The notes: generated from the letters alone by a model not told the origin. A DNA stretch of 64,000 bases from Alloalcanivorax marinus (GCF_016906305.1 NZ_JADDOL010000001.1:1-64000); one strand, 5' to 3'. Positions 1 through 8,172 are shown, counted from the stretch's first letter. Numbers and translations: made by a program.

Positions 1-23
1 TCAATCCGGACCCGGGGCGAAGT

Positions 24-55
24 AAAAAGGGCGAACCTCAAATGAGGTTCGCCCT
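24..55 (-). terminator. Rho-independent terminator (minus strand)
   Basis: A perfect 12-bp inverted repeat (arms 29-40 and 43-54, 2-nt spacer) is flanked on its left by AAAAA. Read on the minus strand it is a GC-rich hairpin followed by TTTTT. It lies about 100 bp beyond a second minus-strand terminator, so it may back up that one or end a separate short transcript. Nothing recognisable is encoded between the two. Confidence 0.6.
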
Positions 56-154
56 ATGAGGCCGCCAACTGTGGGACAGCAGTGCCCGAACGGGGCCTTT
101 TTTACGCCCACCGTCCCTGGCGGGCGCCCTTTGGGCCGTCGCTGACGCGACGTC

Positions 155-177
155 AAAAAACGCTACTGGCGTTTTTT
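155..177 (-). terminator. Terminator of the leftward catabolic operon
   Basis: AAAAAACGC (155-163) and GCGTTTTTT (169-177) form a hairpin with a 5-nt loop and T-runs on both sides. It lies 4 bp past the stop codon of the FAD dehydrogenase gene, so it ends that operon. The symmetric A/T tails mean it could also act on the plus strand. Confidence 0.7.
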
Positions 178-181
178 CGTT

Positions 182-1588
182 TCAGGGGGCGCCGGCCAGG
201 GCCGCCGCCGTCTCTCCGGCGATGGCCCCCAGCACCACCGCGCTGAGCAGACCGTTGCCGGACATATAGCCATCGTCGCCGGCACCGGACACGCCGCGGG
301 CGGCGCCACCGGCGGCCAGCAGATTGGGCAGCGGCCGGCGGTCCCGGTCCAGCACCCGACCGTCGGTGTCCACTTCCAGACCACCCTGGGTGTGGAACAG
401 GGCACCGGTGACCCGGATCGCGAAGTACGGCGGCGCCAGCCGGTGGGCGGGCTCGAAGGTCCGACCGAAACGGTCCGCCTGGCCGCTGTCCGCGGCCGCC
501 GCCATGGCGTCGAACTCCCCGCGCACCGTCTCCAGCGGCACCGCCAGCCCCTCGGCCAGGGCCTGCAAACTGTCGAATCGCTTCACCGCGCCGGCGGCCT
601 CGGCGTTACGGTAATCCTCGAATCTGAGCGCCTGTTCATGAATGCGCCGGTCGTACAGGTTCCAGGCCTGGCTCTCCGGCTGGGCGTTGACCTTGGCGGC
701 CTGCTCCGAATAGCCCAGGTGTTCGTTGGAGAAGCGCGCTCCGTGCAGGTTCACCTGCACCCCGCCCTGCATCATCACCGCCCAGGAAATCAGGGTCTGG
801 TGGGGCCAGGCCAGGGAGCCGTGGCCCTGATAGGCACCCATGTCCCTGAGGCTGGCGTCCAGCGCCTCGCCCCATTGCACCGCCTCGCCGCGGTTGCCTT
901 CGTGACCGAAGTAGAGAGCCCCGGCCATGGCGGGAATGTGGCGGGCGATCAGCTCCGGATTGCCGCCGTAGCCGTTGCAGGCCAGCACCAGCGCCTCACA
1001 GCCGAGACGCTCCTCGACGCCGTCGGGACGTTGGTAGGTCAGGCCGCGCACCCGGCGTCGATCATCCACATGCAGGGTGGTGACCCGCGCCCGGGTGAGC
1101 ACATCCAGCTCCGCCGCCTCGGCGGCGTTGAGCAGGCAGCTCATCAGTTCCTCGCCGGTACGGCGCGGCGTGCAGTGCATCCGCAGGCGGCTGTGGCCAG
1201 GGTAGAGAAAGCCCTCCACCAGCTCGAAGGGCACGCCGTGCCGGTCCGCCAGCCATTCGATCACGGCGCCGGAACGCCGTGCCAGGGTGTCGACGATGGC
1301 CGGGTCGGCCTGACCGTGATTCTTGCCCTGAATGTCCGCCGCCATGCGCGCCGCGTCGTCCTCCACGCTGGCGGCGCGCTGGAAACGGGTGCCCGCCGCC
1401 GGCACGAAGCCGGACGACATAAAGGTGCTGCCCCGGGGTACCGCGTCCCGTTCCAGCACCACCACCTCCACGCCCAGGGAGCGGATCGCCAGGCCGGCGA
1501 CCAGACCGCAAGCACCTGCGCCCACCACCACCACCGGCAGGGTCAGCTCGAATTCCAGCTCGGCGCCATCGGTTCGGACCTCGGCCAT
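182..1588 (-). CDS. FAD-dependent oxidoreductase (fumarate reductase/KstD-like flavoprotein)
   Basis: This 468-aa flavoprotein has an N-terminal dinucleotide-binding motif (VVVVGAGACGLVAG, about residues 18-31). It has a C-terminal FAD-closing segment (GGAARGVSGAGDDGYMSGNG, about 427-446), as in the FAD_binding_2 family that includes fumarate reductase, 3-ketosteroid dehydrogenase and urocanate reductase. No flavocytochrome heme motifs or signal peptide are seen, so it is probably cytoplasmic. It is the last gene of the leftward arm, 2 bp after the deacetylase-family gene and just before a terminator. The operon suggests that it oxidises or reduces a C-C bond next to a carbonyl in the substrate, for example a succinimide/maleimide or succinate/maleate pair; that role is inference. 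Confidence 0.85.
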   Translation of the reverse strand: MAEVRTDGAELEFELTLPVVVVGAGACGLVAGLAIRSLGVEVVVLERDAVPRGSTFMSSGFVPAAGTRFQRAASVEDDAARMAADIQGKNHGQADPAIVDTLARRSGAVIEWLADRHGVPFELVEGFLYPGHSRLRMHCTPRRTGEELMSCLLNAAEAAELDVLTRARVTTLHVDDRRRVRGLTYQRPDGVEERLGCEALVLACNGYGGNPELIARHIPAMAGALYFGHEGNRGEAVQWGEALDASLRDMGAYQGHGSLAWPHQTLISWAVMMQGGVQVNLHGARFSNEHLGYSEQAAKVNAQPESQAWNLYDRRIHEQALRFEDYRNAEAAGAVKRFDSLQALAEGLAVPLETVRGEFDAMAAAADSGQADRFGRTFEPAHRLAPPYFAIRVTGALFHTQGGLEVDTDGRVLDRDRRPLPNLLAAGGAARGVSGAGDDGYMSGNGLLSAVVLGAIAGETAAALAGAP

Positions 1589-1590
1589 GC

Positions 1591-2526
1591 TCAGCGCTCC
1601 GACCGGGTCTGGGTGTTGAACGCGTCGAGGATCTCGCCGGCGGTGGCCAGCCAGACGTCGTCACGGCGACTCAGTTGCTCGAGCACCGCTTCCAGGCAGG
1701 CGATGCGGTGCGGTTGGCCGATCAGCCAGGGGTGCAGGCTGAGGCCCAGCATCCGTCCGCCCTGCTCGGCGGCTTCGCCAGCGAGAAAGTCCACCGCGTC
1801 CTGGACCTGTTCCACCCAGCTGTCCTCGGAGTGCAGGTTCTGCCCGATCACGAACTGATCCTCGATCTCGGTGGGCAGGGGCATCATGGTGAGCGGGCCG
1901 TGGTCGGTCCGGAACGGGTACGGCATGTCGTCGTTGACCCAGTCGGCGCAGTATTCCACGCCGTGCTCGGCGAGCAGGTCCGGCGTGTGCCAGCTCTGGT
2001 TGCGCGCCGGGCTGAGCCAGCCGCGCACCGGCCGTCCGGCCAATTGATTGAGGGTGTCCAGGGAGCGCTTCACCTGCTCCCGTTCTTCCCGGGGATCCTG
2101 GCCACCGTAGTGCAGGTGATCCATGTTCCAGCCGTGGCACAGCAGCTCGGTGTCGCGCTCCAGCAGACGCCGGGTCAGGTAGGGCGTGTCCCGTGCCAGC
2201 TGACTGTTGATCGCCACCGTGGGGCGCACGCCGTACCGGTCGAATGCCTTCAGGCAGCGGAACACGCCCACCCGGTTGCCATAGTCGCGCAGGGTGAAGT
2301 GGCGCAGGTCCGGGTACGGCATCTTCATGCCGTTGGGCACCTTGAAGGGCTCGCCGCGCTGGTTGAGCGGGTAAAACTCCAGGGACAGGTTCACCCACAC
2401 CGCCAGACGCTTGCCGCCGGGCCAGGTGACCGGCGGGCGGTCCGCCAGCATGGTCCAGTCGTAGCGGTCGTGGTCATAGCCGTGCCGGCGCCAGGGGTAC
2501 TCGAAGTAGCGGTCGTCCAGGCTCAT
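1591..2526 (-). CDS. Polysaccharide deacetylase-family hydrolase (PuuE-like), copy 1
   Basis: This 311-aa protein belongs to the NodB/polysaccharide-deacetylase superfamily, in the branch with PuuE allantoinase and bacterial cyclic-imide hydrolases. Landmarks are WPGGKRLAVWVNLSLEF near the N terminus, RDYGNRVGVFR, HGWNMDH and a late SLHPWLIGQPHR segment, which carry likely metal or catalytic His and Asp residues. The start at 2526 is chosen because it overlaps the preceding stop as ATGA and has GGGAGG upstream; a longer reading frame extends into the neighbour. It is a divergent paralogue of the next gene upstream. Family knowledge points to ring-opening C-N hydrolysis of an imide or ureide rather than sugar deacetylation. 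Confidence 0.8.
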   Translation of the reverse strand: MSLDDRYFEYPWRRHGYDHDRYDWTMLADRPPVTWPGGKRLAVWVNLSLEFYPLNQRGEPFKVPNGMKMPYPDLRHFTLRDYGNRVGVFRCLKAFDRYGVRPTVAINSQLARDTPYLTRRLLERDTELLCHGWNMDHLHYGGQDPREEREQVKRSLDTLNQLAGRPVRGWLSPARNQSWHTPDLLAEHGVEYCADWVNDDMPYPFRTDHGPLTMMPLPTEIEDQFVIGQNLHSEDSWVEQVQDAVDFLAGEAAEQGGRMLGLSLHPWLIGQPHRIACLEAVLEQLSRRDDVWLATAGEILDAFNTQTRSER

Positions 2527-3467
2527 TGGGCGCCTCCCTTGCGTCGTTCGATGTCGGCCACGGCGGTGTCGTAATGGTGGGCCAGATAGTGCTCGGCGAT
2601 TTCCCGGCCGGTGGCCAGCCAGACGCCGTCGTGGCCGGTGATGTATTCCAGGGCCTCTTCCAGCGCCTTGATGCGGTGCGGGCAACTGACCTGATAGTTG
2701 TGGGTGGGAATGCACATCACCGTGCCGGACTCGGCGCCCTCTTCGTAGAGCCGGTCGAAGTGCCGCTTGAGCATGGTGGCGTAATGGCGCGGCTCCACCT
2801 TGTTGACGGTGTAGACGATGGTGTCGTTCATCTCCAGGGAATACGGCACCGAAATAAAGCGCTTGCCGTTGCGCACCGACACCGGCGTGGGCTGATCGTC
2901 GTGGAACAGATCGCAGGTGTAGAAGCCGCCCTCGTCACCGAACAGCTCGCTGCCGACCTCGGCGAACAGGTCCAGGGTGCGCTCGGAGTGGGACAGCGCC
3001 GGCGCCAGATAGCCGGCGCACTTCTGGCCGGTGTGGCGATGGATGGATTCCATGGCATCGCGGATCATGGTCCGCTCCTGGGCCTCGCTCATGCCGTAGG
3101 TGTAGCGGGTGTTGTAGATGCCGTGGCTGAACAGCTCCCAATCACGCTCCCGGCACATGTCGATGATCTCCGGATGGTGCTCGCACAGCGCCACGGACAG
3201 GGATACAGAGCCGCGAATGCCGTACTTGTCGAGCAACGCCATCTGGCGGCGGTGGCCCACCCGGTTGCCGTAATCGCGGATGGCGTAGCCGGGTACCGCC
3301 GGGCTCGGCTGCGGCCAGGCCTTACGGTGTGGATTGTCCGGCGGGTCCAGTTCGTAGAACTCGATATTGGGAGCCACCCAGAACGCCACCCGGGCGCCGT
3401 TGGGCCACTCCAGCTTGGGGCGATCCTCGTAGGGCCAGTAATCGTAGACGCCGAGACTTTCCTTCAT
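2523..3467 (-). CDS. Polysaccharide deacetylase-family hydrolase (PuuE-like), copy 2
   Basis: This 314-aa second member of the PuuE/cyclic-imide-hydrolase-like branch shares with copy 1 the WPNGARVAFWVAPNIEFYEL start, RDYGNRVGHRR, a SHGIYNTRYTYG segment and a late PTHNYQVSCPHR motif. Both of its ends overlap neighbours by 4 bp (ATGA), so it is translationally coupled to the cysteine hydrolase upstream and to copy 1 downstream. Tandem copies suggest two ring substrates, a two-subunit enzyme or two consecutive hydrolyses. The predicted reaction is opening of a cyclic imide (or a hydantoin-like ring) to a half-amide. Exact substrate cannot be read from sequence. Confidence 0.8.
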   Translation of the reverse strand: MKESLGVYDYWPYEDRPKLEWPNGARVAFWVAPNIEFYELDPPDNPHRKAWPQPSPAVPGYAIRDYGNRVGHRRQMALLDKYGIRGSVSLSVALCEHHPEIIDMCRERDWELFSHGIYNTRYTYGMSEAQERTMIRDAMESIHRHTGQKCAGYLAPALSHSERTLDLFAEVGSELFGDEGGFYTCDLFHDDQPTPVSVRNGKRFISVPYSLEMNDTIVYTVNKVEPRHYATMLKRHFDRLYEEGAESGTVMCIPTHNYQVSCPHRIKALEEALEYITGHDGVWLATGREIAEHYLAHHYDTAVADIERRKGGAQ

Positions 3468-4132
3468 GCGCTTTCACCGTCCAGCCAGGCCAGCACGTCG
3501 GCCACGTTCATCACGTCGGCGTACTTGAGATGCAGGTCGGTGAGGTTGGCGTAGTGATAGCTCTCGTGCTTATCCGCCACGCACTCCTGGGGCACGATGG
3601 TGCGGTAGCCCCGCGACAGGCTTTCCACCGCGGTGGCGCGGATGCAGCCGGAGGTCGAGCCGCCGGTGATGATCACCGTGTCCACCTGGTGCCAAACCAG
3701 CAAGGACTGCAGTGGCGTCTCGAAGAAGGCGGAGGGCATGCGTTTGGTATAGACCACGTCGCGGTCGTGGTCGATGTTGATCCGCTCGTCGAAGGCGGCC
3801 CGGTCCGAGCCGTACTTGATGTTCTGTAGGGAGTCCGGGGTGTCGGTGCGGGTGCCCCAGACGCCGGCGTCCTCGGCGGACTCCAGAAAAGCCACATGGG
3901 TCCAGACCACCGGCCAGTTCAGCGTGCGGAAGCGTTCGGCCAGCGCGTTGACGTACTCGAGCTGGCGCGGATCGGTTTCATAGGCCGTTTTGTAGAGATC
4001 GGTGCGCGTGTACGCCTTCTGCGGGTCCACGTTCACCAGCACCGCCTTCTTGCCGAACCCGAAAGGCACGCGCTGCGGGTTGGCGATCACGTCCTGGAAA
4101 ATCTGCTTGGCTGTTTTGTCGGTGGTAATCAT
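3464..4132 (-). CDS. Isochorismatase-family cysteine hydrolase (amidohydrolase)
   Basis: This 222-aa protein has the Asp-Lys-Cys triad of the family: Asp in VLVNVDPQKAY, Lys in VYTKRMPSAFF and Cys in GGSTSGCIRATAVES. The tail GYRTIVPQECVADKHESYHY with YANLTDL resembles N-carbamoylsarcosine amidase and maleamate amidohydrolase (NicF type). The expected reaction is release of ammonia from a carbamoyl or half-amide group. It lies between the lyase gene (11 bp away) and the deacetylase-family genes (4-bp overlap). In this operon a maleamate-like half-amide is the most economical substrate; N-carbamoyl amino acids are the alternative. Confidence 0.85.
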   Translation of the reverse strand: MITTDKTAKQIFQDVIANPQRVPFGFGKKAVLVNVDPQKAYTRTDLYKTAYETDPRQLEYVNALAERFRTLNWPVVWTHVAFLESAEDAGVWGTRTDTPDSLQNIKYGSDRAAFDERINIDHDRDVVYTKRMPSAFFETPLQSLLVWHQVDTVIITGGSTSGCIRATAVESLSRGYRTIVPQECVADKHESYHYANLTDLHLKYADVMNVADVLAWLDGESA

Positions 4133-4143
4133 GCTGTCTCCGC

Positions 4144-5025
4144 CTAGCTGGTGGGGTCTTCGTATTGCTTGCCCACGGCCAGAATCCGTTCCGTGCCGAG
4201 GAATTCATTGAGCTGCTTGAAGTCGAGCATCCGGTCGCGGAAGTTGTCGGTGGTGCCGTCGTTTTTCAGGGTGCCGAAGAAGCGGTTGGCCATGAAGGTG
4301 AAGGCCCGCACCAGCGCCCCCGGGAAAATCACCATGGAAAAACCCAGCGCCTGCAGGGCGGCGGCATCCTGGATCGGCGTGTCGCCGCCTTCCACCATGT
4401 TGGCCATCACCGGCACGCGCCCCTTGAAACGGCCCATGACCGCGTCGATGTCATCGGCGCCGCGCAGCCCTTCCACGAACAACAGATCGCAGCCCGCTTC
4501 GCGGTAGGCCTCGGCGCGCGCCAGGGCGGCCTCGATGCCATCCACCGCCAGCGCGTCGGTGCGGCCGATGATCAGCGTCCGCGGGTCGCGGCGCGCGTCC
4601 ACCGCCGCCTTGATCTTGCCGACCATTTCTCCGGCCGGCACCAGGCTCTTGCCGCGCAGGTGGCCGCAGCGCTTCGGATAGGTCTGGTCTTCCAGTTGAA
4701 TGGCGTTGGCGCCGGCGGCTTCCATCAGCCGCACGGTGCGCGCCACGTTCATGGCGTTGCCGAAACCGGTGTCGCCGTCGACCACGATGGACACCTCGGT
4801 GCGCTCGCGAATGTGCGCCAGGGTGTCCACCACCTCGGTGAAGCTGGTCAGGCCGATGTCCGGCCGGCCCAGCTTGGTGTAGGCGATACTGGCTCCGGAC
4901 AGGTACACGGTATCGAAGCCGCTCTGCTCGGCGATCGACGCGCTCAGCGCGTCGTAAACGCCCGGCGCCACCACGATATCATCCTGCCTCAGTCGATCCT
5001 TGAAATTACTACTCACTTGACTCAT
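4144..5025 (-). CDS. Isocitrate lyase/PEP mutase-family lyase (dimethylmalate/methylisocitrate lyase-like)
   Basis: This 293-aa member of the ICL/PEPM superfamily has the metal-binding DGDTGFGN segment and the loop PKRCGHLRGKSLVP. The Cys in KRCGH is the lyase-type active residue shared by methylisocitrate lyase and 2,3-dimethylmalate lyase. This favours C-C cleavage of a 2-hydroxy dicarboxylate over phosphonate chemistry; oxaloacetate decarboxylase is another possibility. It is the first gene of the leftward arm, divergent from gntR across 194 bp. It would consume the malate-type product of the LeuC/LeuD-like hydratase encoded on the right arm, giving pyruvate or another 2-oxoacid plus a second acid (inference). 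Confidence 0.85.
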   Translation of the reverse strand: MSQVSSNFKDRLRQDDIVVAPGVYDALSASIAEQSGFDTVYLSGASIAYTKLGRPDIGLTSFTEVVDTLAHIRERTEVSIVVDGDTGFGNAMNVARTVRLMEAAGANAIQLEDQTYPKRCGHLRGKSLVPAGEMVGKIKAAVDARRDPRTLIIGRTDALAVDGIEAALARAEAYREAGCDLLFVEGLRGADDIDAVMGRFKGRVPVMANMVEGGDTPIQDAAALQALGFSMVIFPGALVRAFTFMANRFFGTLKNDGTTDNFRDRMLDFKQLNEFLGTERILAVGKQYEDPTS

Positions 5026-5138
5026 TCGCTCTCTCGGTTGCCGTTTCCCGGTGCGCTGGCGCCGACCGACACCGGACTAAACAGCGGTCCAGAACTGGCC
5101 TACAATGCAGATCACACCAAACATCAAAATGACTTATA

Positions 5139-5156
5139 TATAATACATTTATATGT
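5139..5156. promoter_or_regulatory. Candidate gntR promoter -10 with overlapping operator
   Basis: A perfect TATAAT (5139-5144, plus strand) overlaps an AT-rich near-palindrome ACAT-N4-ATGT (5145-5156) containing TACATTTA (5144-5151). The same octamer recurs at 6073-6080 on the other side of gntR. No good -35 is visible. The position fits autoregulation of gntR and control of the divergent operon; this has not been tested by any comparison. Confidence 0.45.
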
Positions 5157-5219
5157 TTAAAGAAGAACAGCGTCAAGCCGGGTCACCGGTCCGTCATCGA
5201 TCCCAGGGGGCCCCGCGCC

Positions 5220-6020
5220 ATGAATGAATCGTCGTTGCAAACCGCGGTCAGCGGCACCAAATCCCACAACCTCTACCTGCTGCTGCGCGACGCCATCCTC
5301 AGCCGCCGCCTGGAGCCGGGAGACAAGCTGCCCGGCGAGCTGAAGCTGGCGGAGCAGTACAAGGTGTCGCGGGTGACGGTGCGCCGGGCCATGGAGGCCC
5401 TGCAACGGGCCGGGCTGATCGCGCGCCGCCCCGGGGTCGGCACAGTGGTGCTGGAGCAGCCCCTGGACGCCACCGTGATGACCGCCAGCGTCTCCAATCT
5501 GCTGCCCAATATGCTGAAGATGAGCCGCGCCTCGAAGGTGCGCCTGCTGGAGTTCGCCTACGTGACGCCGGAACCGTCGATCCGCGACAAACTCAAGCTG
5601 GCCAGCGGCGAAAAGACCCAACGTTCGGTGCGCGTGCGGCAGGTGGAGGACCAGCCGTTCTCCTACCTCACCACCCATGTGCCGGCGCGCATCGCGCACC
5701 ACTACAGCGAGTCGGATCTGGCCCATACGCCCCTGTTCGTGCTGCTGGAGCAAAGCGGGGTAACCATCGACCACGCCACCCAGACGATCTCCGCCGCCCT
5801 GGCCACGCAGACCGAAGCGGAGGCCCTGGGCGTGGCGGTGGGCTCGCCGCTGCTGGCGCTGACCCGGGTGGTCTATGACCGCAACGGCGAGGGCGTGGAA
5901 CACCTGGACGCCCTGTACCGCCCGGACCGCTACCGCTTCCAGATCGACCTCAATCGCACCGGCGAAGACGACGCCCGCTATTGGGAGCCCCTGCCCGGGG
6001 ACAAGGAGCCGGGGGCATGA
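5220..6020 (+). CDS. GntR family regulator, HutC subfamily (UTRA domain)
   Basis: This 266-aa protein has an N-terminal winged helix (about residues 15-80) with the family signature LPGELKLAEQYKVSRVTVRR and the wing segment ARRPGVGTVV. A UTRA-type effector-binding domain follows (about 95-245), ending in LDALYRPDRYRFQID. HutC-type members are usually repressors released by a pathway intermediate. The gene lies between two divergent arms of one catabolic cluster, with candidate operators in both flanking gaps. The most likely role is control of both arms by the imported substrate or an imide/malate intermediate. Confidence 0.9.
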   Translation: MNESSLQTAVSGTKSHNLYLLLRDAILSRRLEPGDKLPGELKLAEQYKVSRVTVRRAMEALQRAGLIARRPGVGTVVLEQPLDATVMTASVSNLLPNMLKMSRASKVRLLEFAYVTPEPSIRDKLKLASGEKTQRSVRVRQVEDQPFSYLTTHVPARIAHHYSESDLAHTPLFVLLEQSGVTIDHATQTISAALATQTEAEALGVAVGSPLLALTRVVYDRNGEGVEHLDALYRPDRYRFQIDLNRTGEDDARYWEPLPGDKEPGA

Positions 6021-6027
6021 TTACGGT

Positions 6028-6056
6028 TTGACATGCCCTGGGGGGCCGACTATCTT
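6028..6056 (+). promoter_or_regulatory. Sigma70-type promoter of the leuC-like/TRAP operon
   Basis: A perfect -35 TTGACA (6028-6033), a 17-bp spacer and a -10 TATCTT (6051-6056) place the transcription start near 6063. It starts 8 bp after the gntR stop codon and drives the rightward arm. The candidate GntR operator lies directly over or just after the start site. Confidence 0.6.
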
Positions 6057-6066
6057 TGCGCGATAG

Positions 6067-6090
6067 ATGTAGTACATTTAATACATATAT
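6067..6090. promoter_or_regulatory. Candidate GntR operator at the right-arm start site
   Basis: ATGTA-G-TACAT (6067-6077) is a perfect 11-nt palindrome of the size and composition bound by HutC-type GntR proteins. It runs on into TACATTTAATACATATAT (6073-6090), and a further AATACATA lies near 6103. The octamer TACATTTA is shared with the gap on the other side of gntR. Placement at about +4 to +27 of the promoter fits repression. Confidence 0.5.
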
Positions 6091-6156
6091 CGGGCATAGA
6101 TAAATACATAGCGGAGTGCCGTTCGGGGCATTCCGCGACGGCGAACCCCCAAAGGC

Positions 6157-7566
6157 ATGGTCGTGAAAAAAGCACCGAGAACCCTCTTCGACAAGATCTG
6201 GGACGCGCACGAAATCCTGCGTAACGAAAGCGGCCAGAGCCTGCTCTGGATCGACCGGCACTTCGTTCACGAAGGCTCCTTCCACGCGTTCAACAAGCTC
6301 AACGCCCGCGACCTGAAGGTCGCCCATCCGGCGCTGACCACCGGCATCGCCGACCACTACGTGCCGACCCGGGGCCGCTCCATTCAGGTGGTCACCGACA
6401 AGGTGCGCTCGGTGATCGAGCAGCTGGAGCACAACACCCGCGAGCACGGCGTCACCCTGCTCGGCCTGGACGACCCGCGCCAGGGCATCGTGCACGTGGT
6501 CGGTCCGGAACAGGGCCTCACCCAGCCCGGCCTGCTGATGGTGTGCGGCGACAGCCACACCTCCACCCACGGCGCCCTGGGCGCTCTGGCGTTCGGCATC
6601 GGCGCCTCGGAAGTGGCCCATGTGCTGGCCACCCAGACCCTCTGGCAAACCCGCCCCAAACGTCTGCGCATCACGGTGGACGGCCGGCTCGGCGCGGGCG
6701 TCACCGCCAAGGATATCGCCCTGGCCTGGATCGCCCGGCTGGGCGCCGACGGCGCCCGGGGCCATGCCATCGAATACGCCGGCGAGGCGATCCGCGCGCT
6801 CAGCGTGGAAGCGCGACTGACTCTGTGCAACCTGTCCATCGAAGGCGGCGGCCGCTGCGGCATGATCGCCCCGGACGACAAGACCCTGGCCTATCTGAAA
6901 GGCCGCCCGGACGCCCCCGAGGGCGAGCAATGGGAGCAGGCCGAACACTACTGGCGCACGCTGCACAGCGACGAAGGCGCGGTGTTTGATCGGGAAGTGA
7001 CCCTGCGCGCCGAGGAAATCGCGCCCCAGGTCACCTGGGGCGTATCGCCGGAGGAAGCCCTGCCCATCGACGGCACCGTGCCCGACCCGGCGCGGGCGGC
7101 CTCCCCGGCCAAGGCCCGCCAGATCCAGGACAGCCTGGACTACATGGGTCTGCGCGCCGGCCAGAAACTCACCGAAGTCGCCGTCGATTCGGTCTTCATC
7201 GGTTCCTGCACCAATGCGCGCCTGGAAGATCTGCGCGCCGCCGCCGAGGTGCTGCGCGGCCGCCACTGCCGGGTGCCCGGCATCGTCTCCCCGGGCTCCA
7301 CCCAGGTGAAGCAGCAGGCGGAAGCCGAAGGGCTGGACCGGGTGTTCATCGATGCCGGTCTGGAATGGCGCGAGTCCGGCTGCTCCATGTGCGTGGGCAT
7401 GAACGGCGACCAGGTGGGCAGTGGCGAACGCTGCGCCTCCACCACCAACCGCAACTTCAAGGGTCGCCAGGGCCCCGGGGCACGCACCCATCTCATGTCT
7501 CCGGCGATGGTGGCGGCGGCGTCGCTGACCGGCCATCTCACCGATATTCGCGAGCTGACGAGGTAA
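6157..7566 (+). CDS. Aconitase-family hydratase large subunit (LeuC/DmdA-like)
   Basis: This 469-aa protein has the full layout of a 3-isopropylmalate dehydratase large subunit: CGDSHTSTHGALGALAFGIG about residue 130, FIGSCTNARLEDLRAAAE about 348 and SGCSMCVGMN about 407. These carry the three Cys ligands of a [4Fe-4S] cluster. A GTG at 6163 has better spacing from the AAAGG ribosome site than the ATG used here. It is followed 3 bp later by the small subunit and then by a TRAP transporter, with no leuA or leuB. The likely role is therefore catabolic hydration of a maleate, citraconate or dialkylmaleate, like maleate or dimethylmaleate hydratase, rather than leucine synthesis. Confidence 0.88.
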   Translation: MVVKKAPRTLFDKIWDAHEILRNESGQSLLWIDRHFVHEGSFHAFNKLNARDLKVAHPALTTGIADHYVPTRGRSIQVVTDKVRSVIEQLEHNTREHGVTLLGLDDPRQGIVHVVGPEQGLTQPGLLMVCGDSHTSTHGALGALAFGIGASEVAHVLATQTLWQTRPKRLRITVDGRLGAGVTAKDIALAWIARLGADGARGHAIEYAGEAIRALSVEARLTLCNLSIEGGGRCGMIAPDDKTLAYLKGRPDAPEGEQWEQAEHYWRTLHSDEGAVFDREVTLRAEEIAPQVTWGVSPEEALPIDGTVPDPARAASPAKARQIQDSLDYMGLRAGQKLTEVAVDSVFIGSCTNARLEDLRAAAEVLRGRHCRVPGIVSPGSTQVKQQAEAEGLDRVFIDAGLEWRESGCSMCVGMNGDQVGSGERCASTTNRNFKGRQGPGARTHLMSPAMVAAASLTGHLTDIRELTR

Positions 7567-7569
7567 CCC

Positions 7570-8172
7570 ATGACGCCTTTTACTGAACTTTCCGCGCTCG
7601 CCTGCCCGCTGCCCCTGGAAAACGTGGACACCGACCAGCTGATTCCGGCGCGCTTCATGAAGGAGTCCCGGGATAAGGGCTACGGCGGTTTTCTGCTGCA
7701 TGACATGCGCTTCGGAGCGGACGGCACGCCCACCGATTTCGTGCTCAACGACGCCCGCGCCAAGGGCTCGGAGATTCTGGTGGCACGGCGCAACTTCGGT
7801 GCCGGCTCTTCCCGGGAAGCGGCGGTGTACGCGCTGGTGGACTACGGCTTCCGCTGCGTGATCGCACCCAGCTTCGGCGACATCTTTTCGTCCAACTCGG
7901 TGAACAATGGCCTGCTTCCGGCGCTGGTCAGCGAAAAAGATTGCGAAGCGATTCTCGACGCCCTCGGCGACCGGCCCGGCGAGCTTCGCGTGGACCTGAA
8001 CGCGCAGACCATCACCGCCGGCGATCGGGATTTCCCCTTCGAGATCAACGCCACCTGGAAGATCAAGCTGCTGAACGGCTGGGACGACATCGACCTGACC
8101 CGGGCCCGGGCGGAGGACATAGAGCGCTTCCGCGAGCACTACACCGCCGCCTATCCCTGGGTCACATCCTGA
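7570..8172 (+). CDS. Aconitase-family hydratase small subunit (LeuD/DmdB-like)
   Basis: This 200-aa swivel-domain subunit matches LeuD in length. It has NVDTDQLIPARFMK near the N terminus, NFGAGSSREAAVYAL about residues 77-91 and SFGDIFSSNSVNNGLLP. It is expected to form a heterodimer or higher assembly with the LeuC-like protein 3 bp upstream, supplying substrate-contacting residues at the iron-sulfur site. The substrate-specificity loop (YGGFLLHDMRFGADG) could be compared with citraconase and maleate hydratase small subunits. Confidence 0.88.
   Translation: MTPFTELSALACPLPLENVDTDQLIPARFMKESRDKGYGGFLLHDMRFGADGTPTDFVLNDARAKGSEILVARRNFGAGSSREAAVYALVDYGFRCVIAPSFGDIFSSNSVNNGLLPALVSEKDCEAILDALGDRPGELRVDLNAQTITAGDRDFPFEINATWKIKLLNGWDDIDLTRARAEDIERFREHYTAAYPWVTS

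Noticed and set aside
6157-8172. Leucine biosynthesis operon
   Set aside because: The proteins are LeuC/LeuD-like, but leuA and leuB are missing and the neighbours are catabolic and transport genes.
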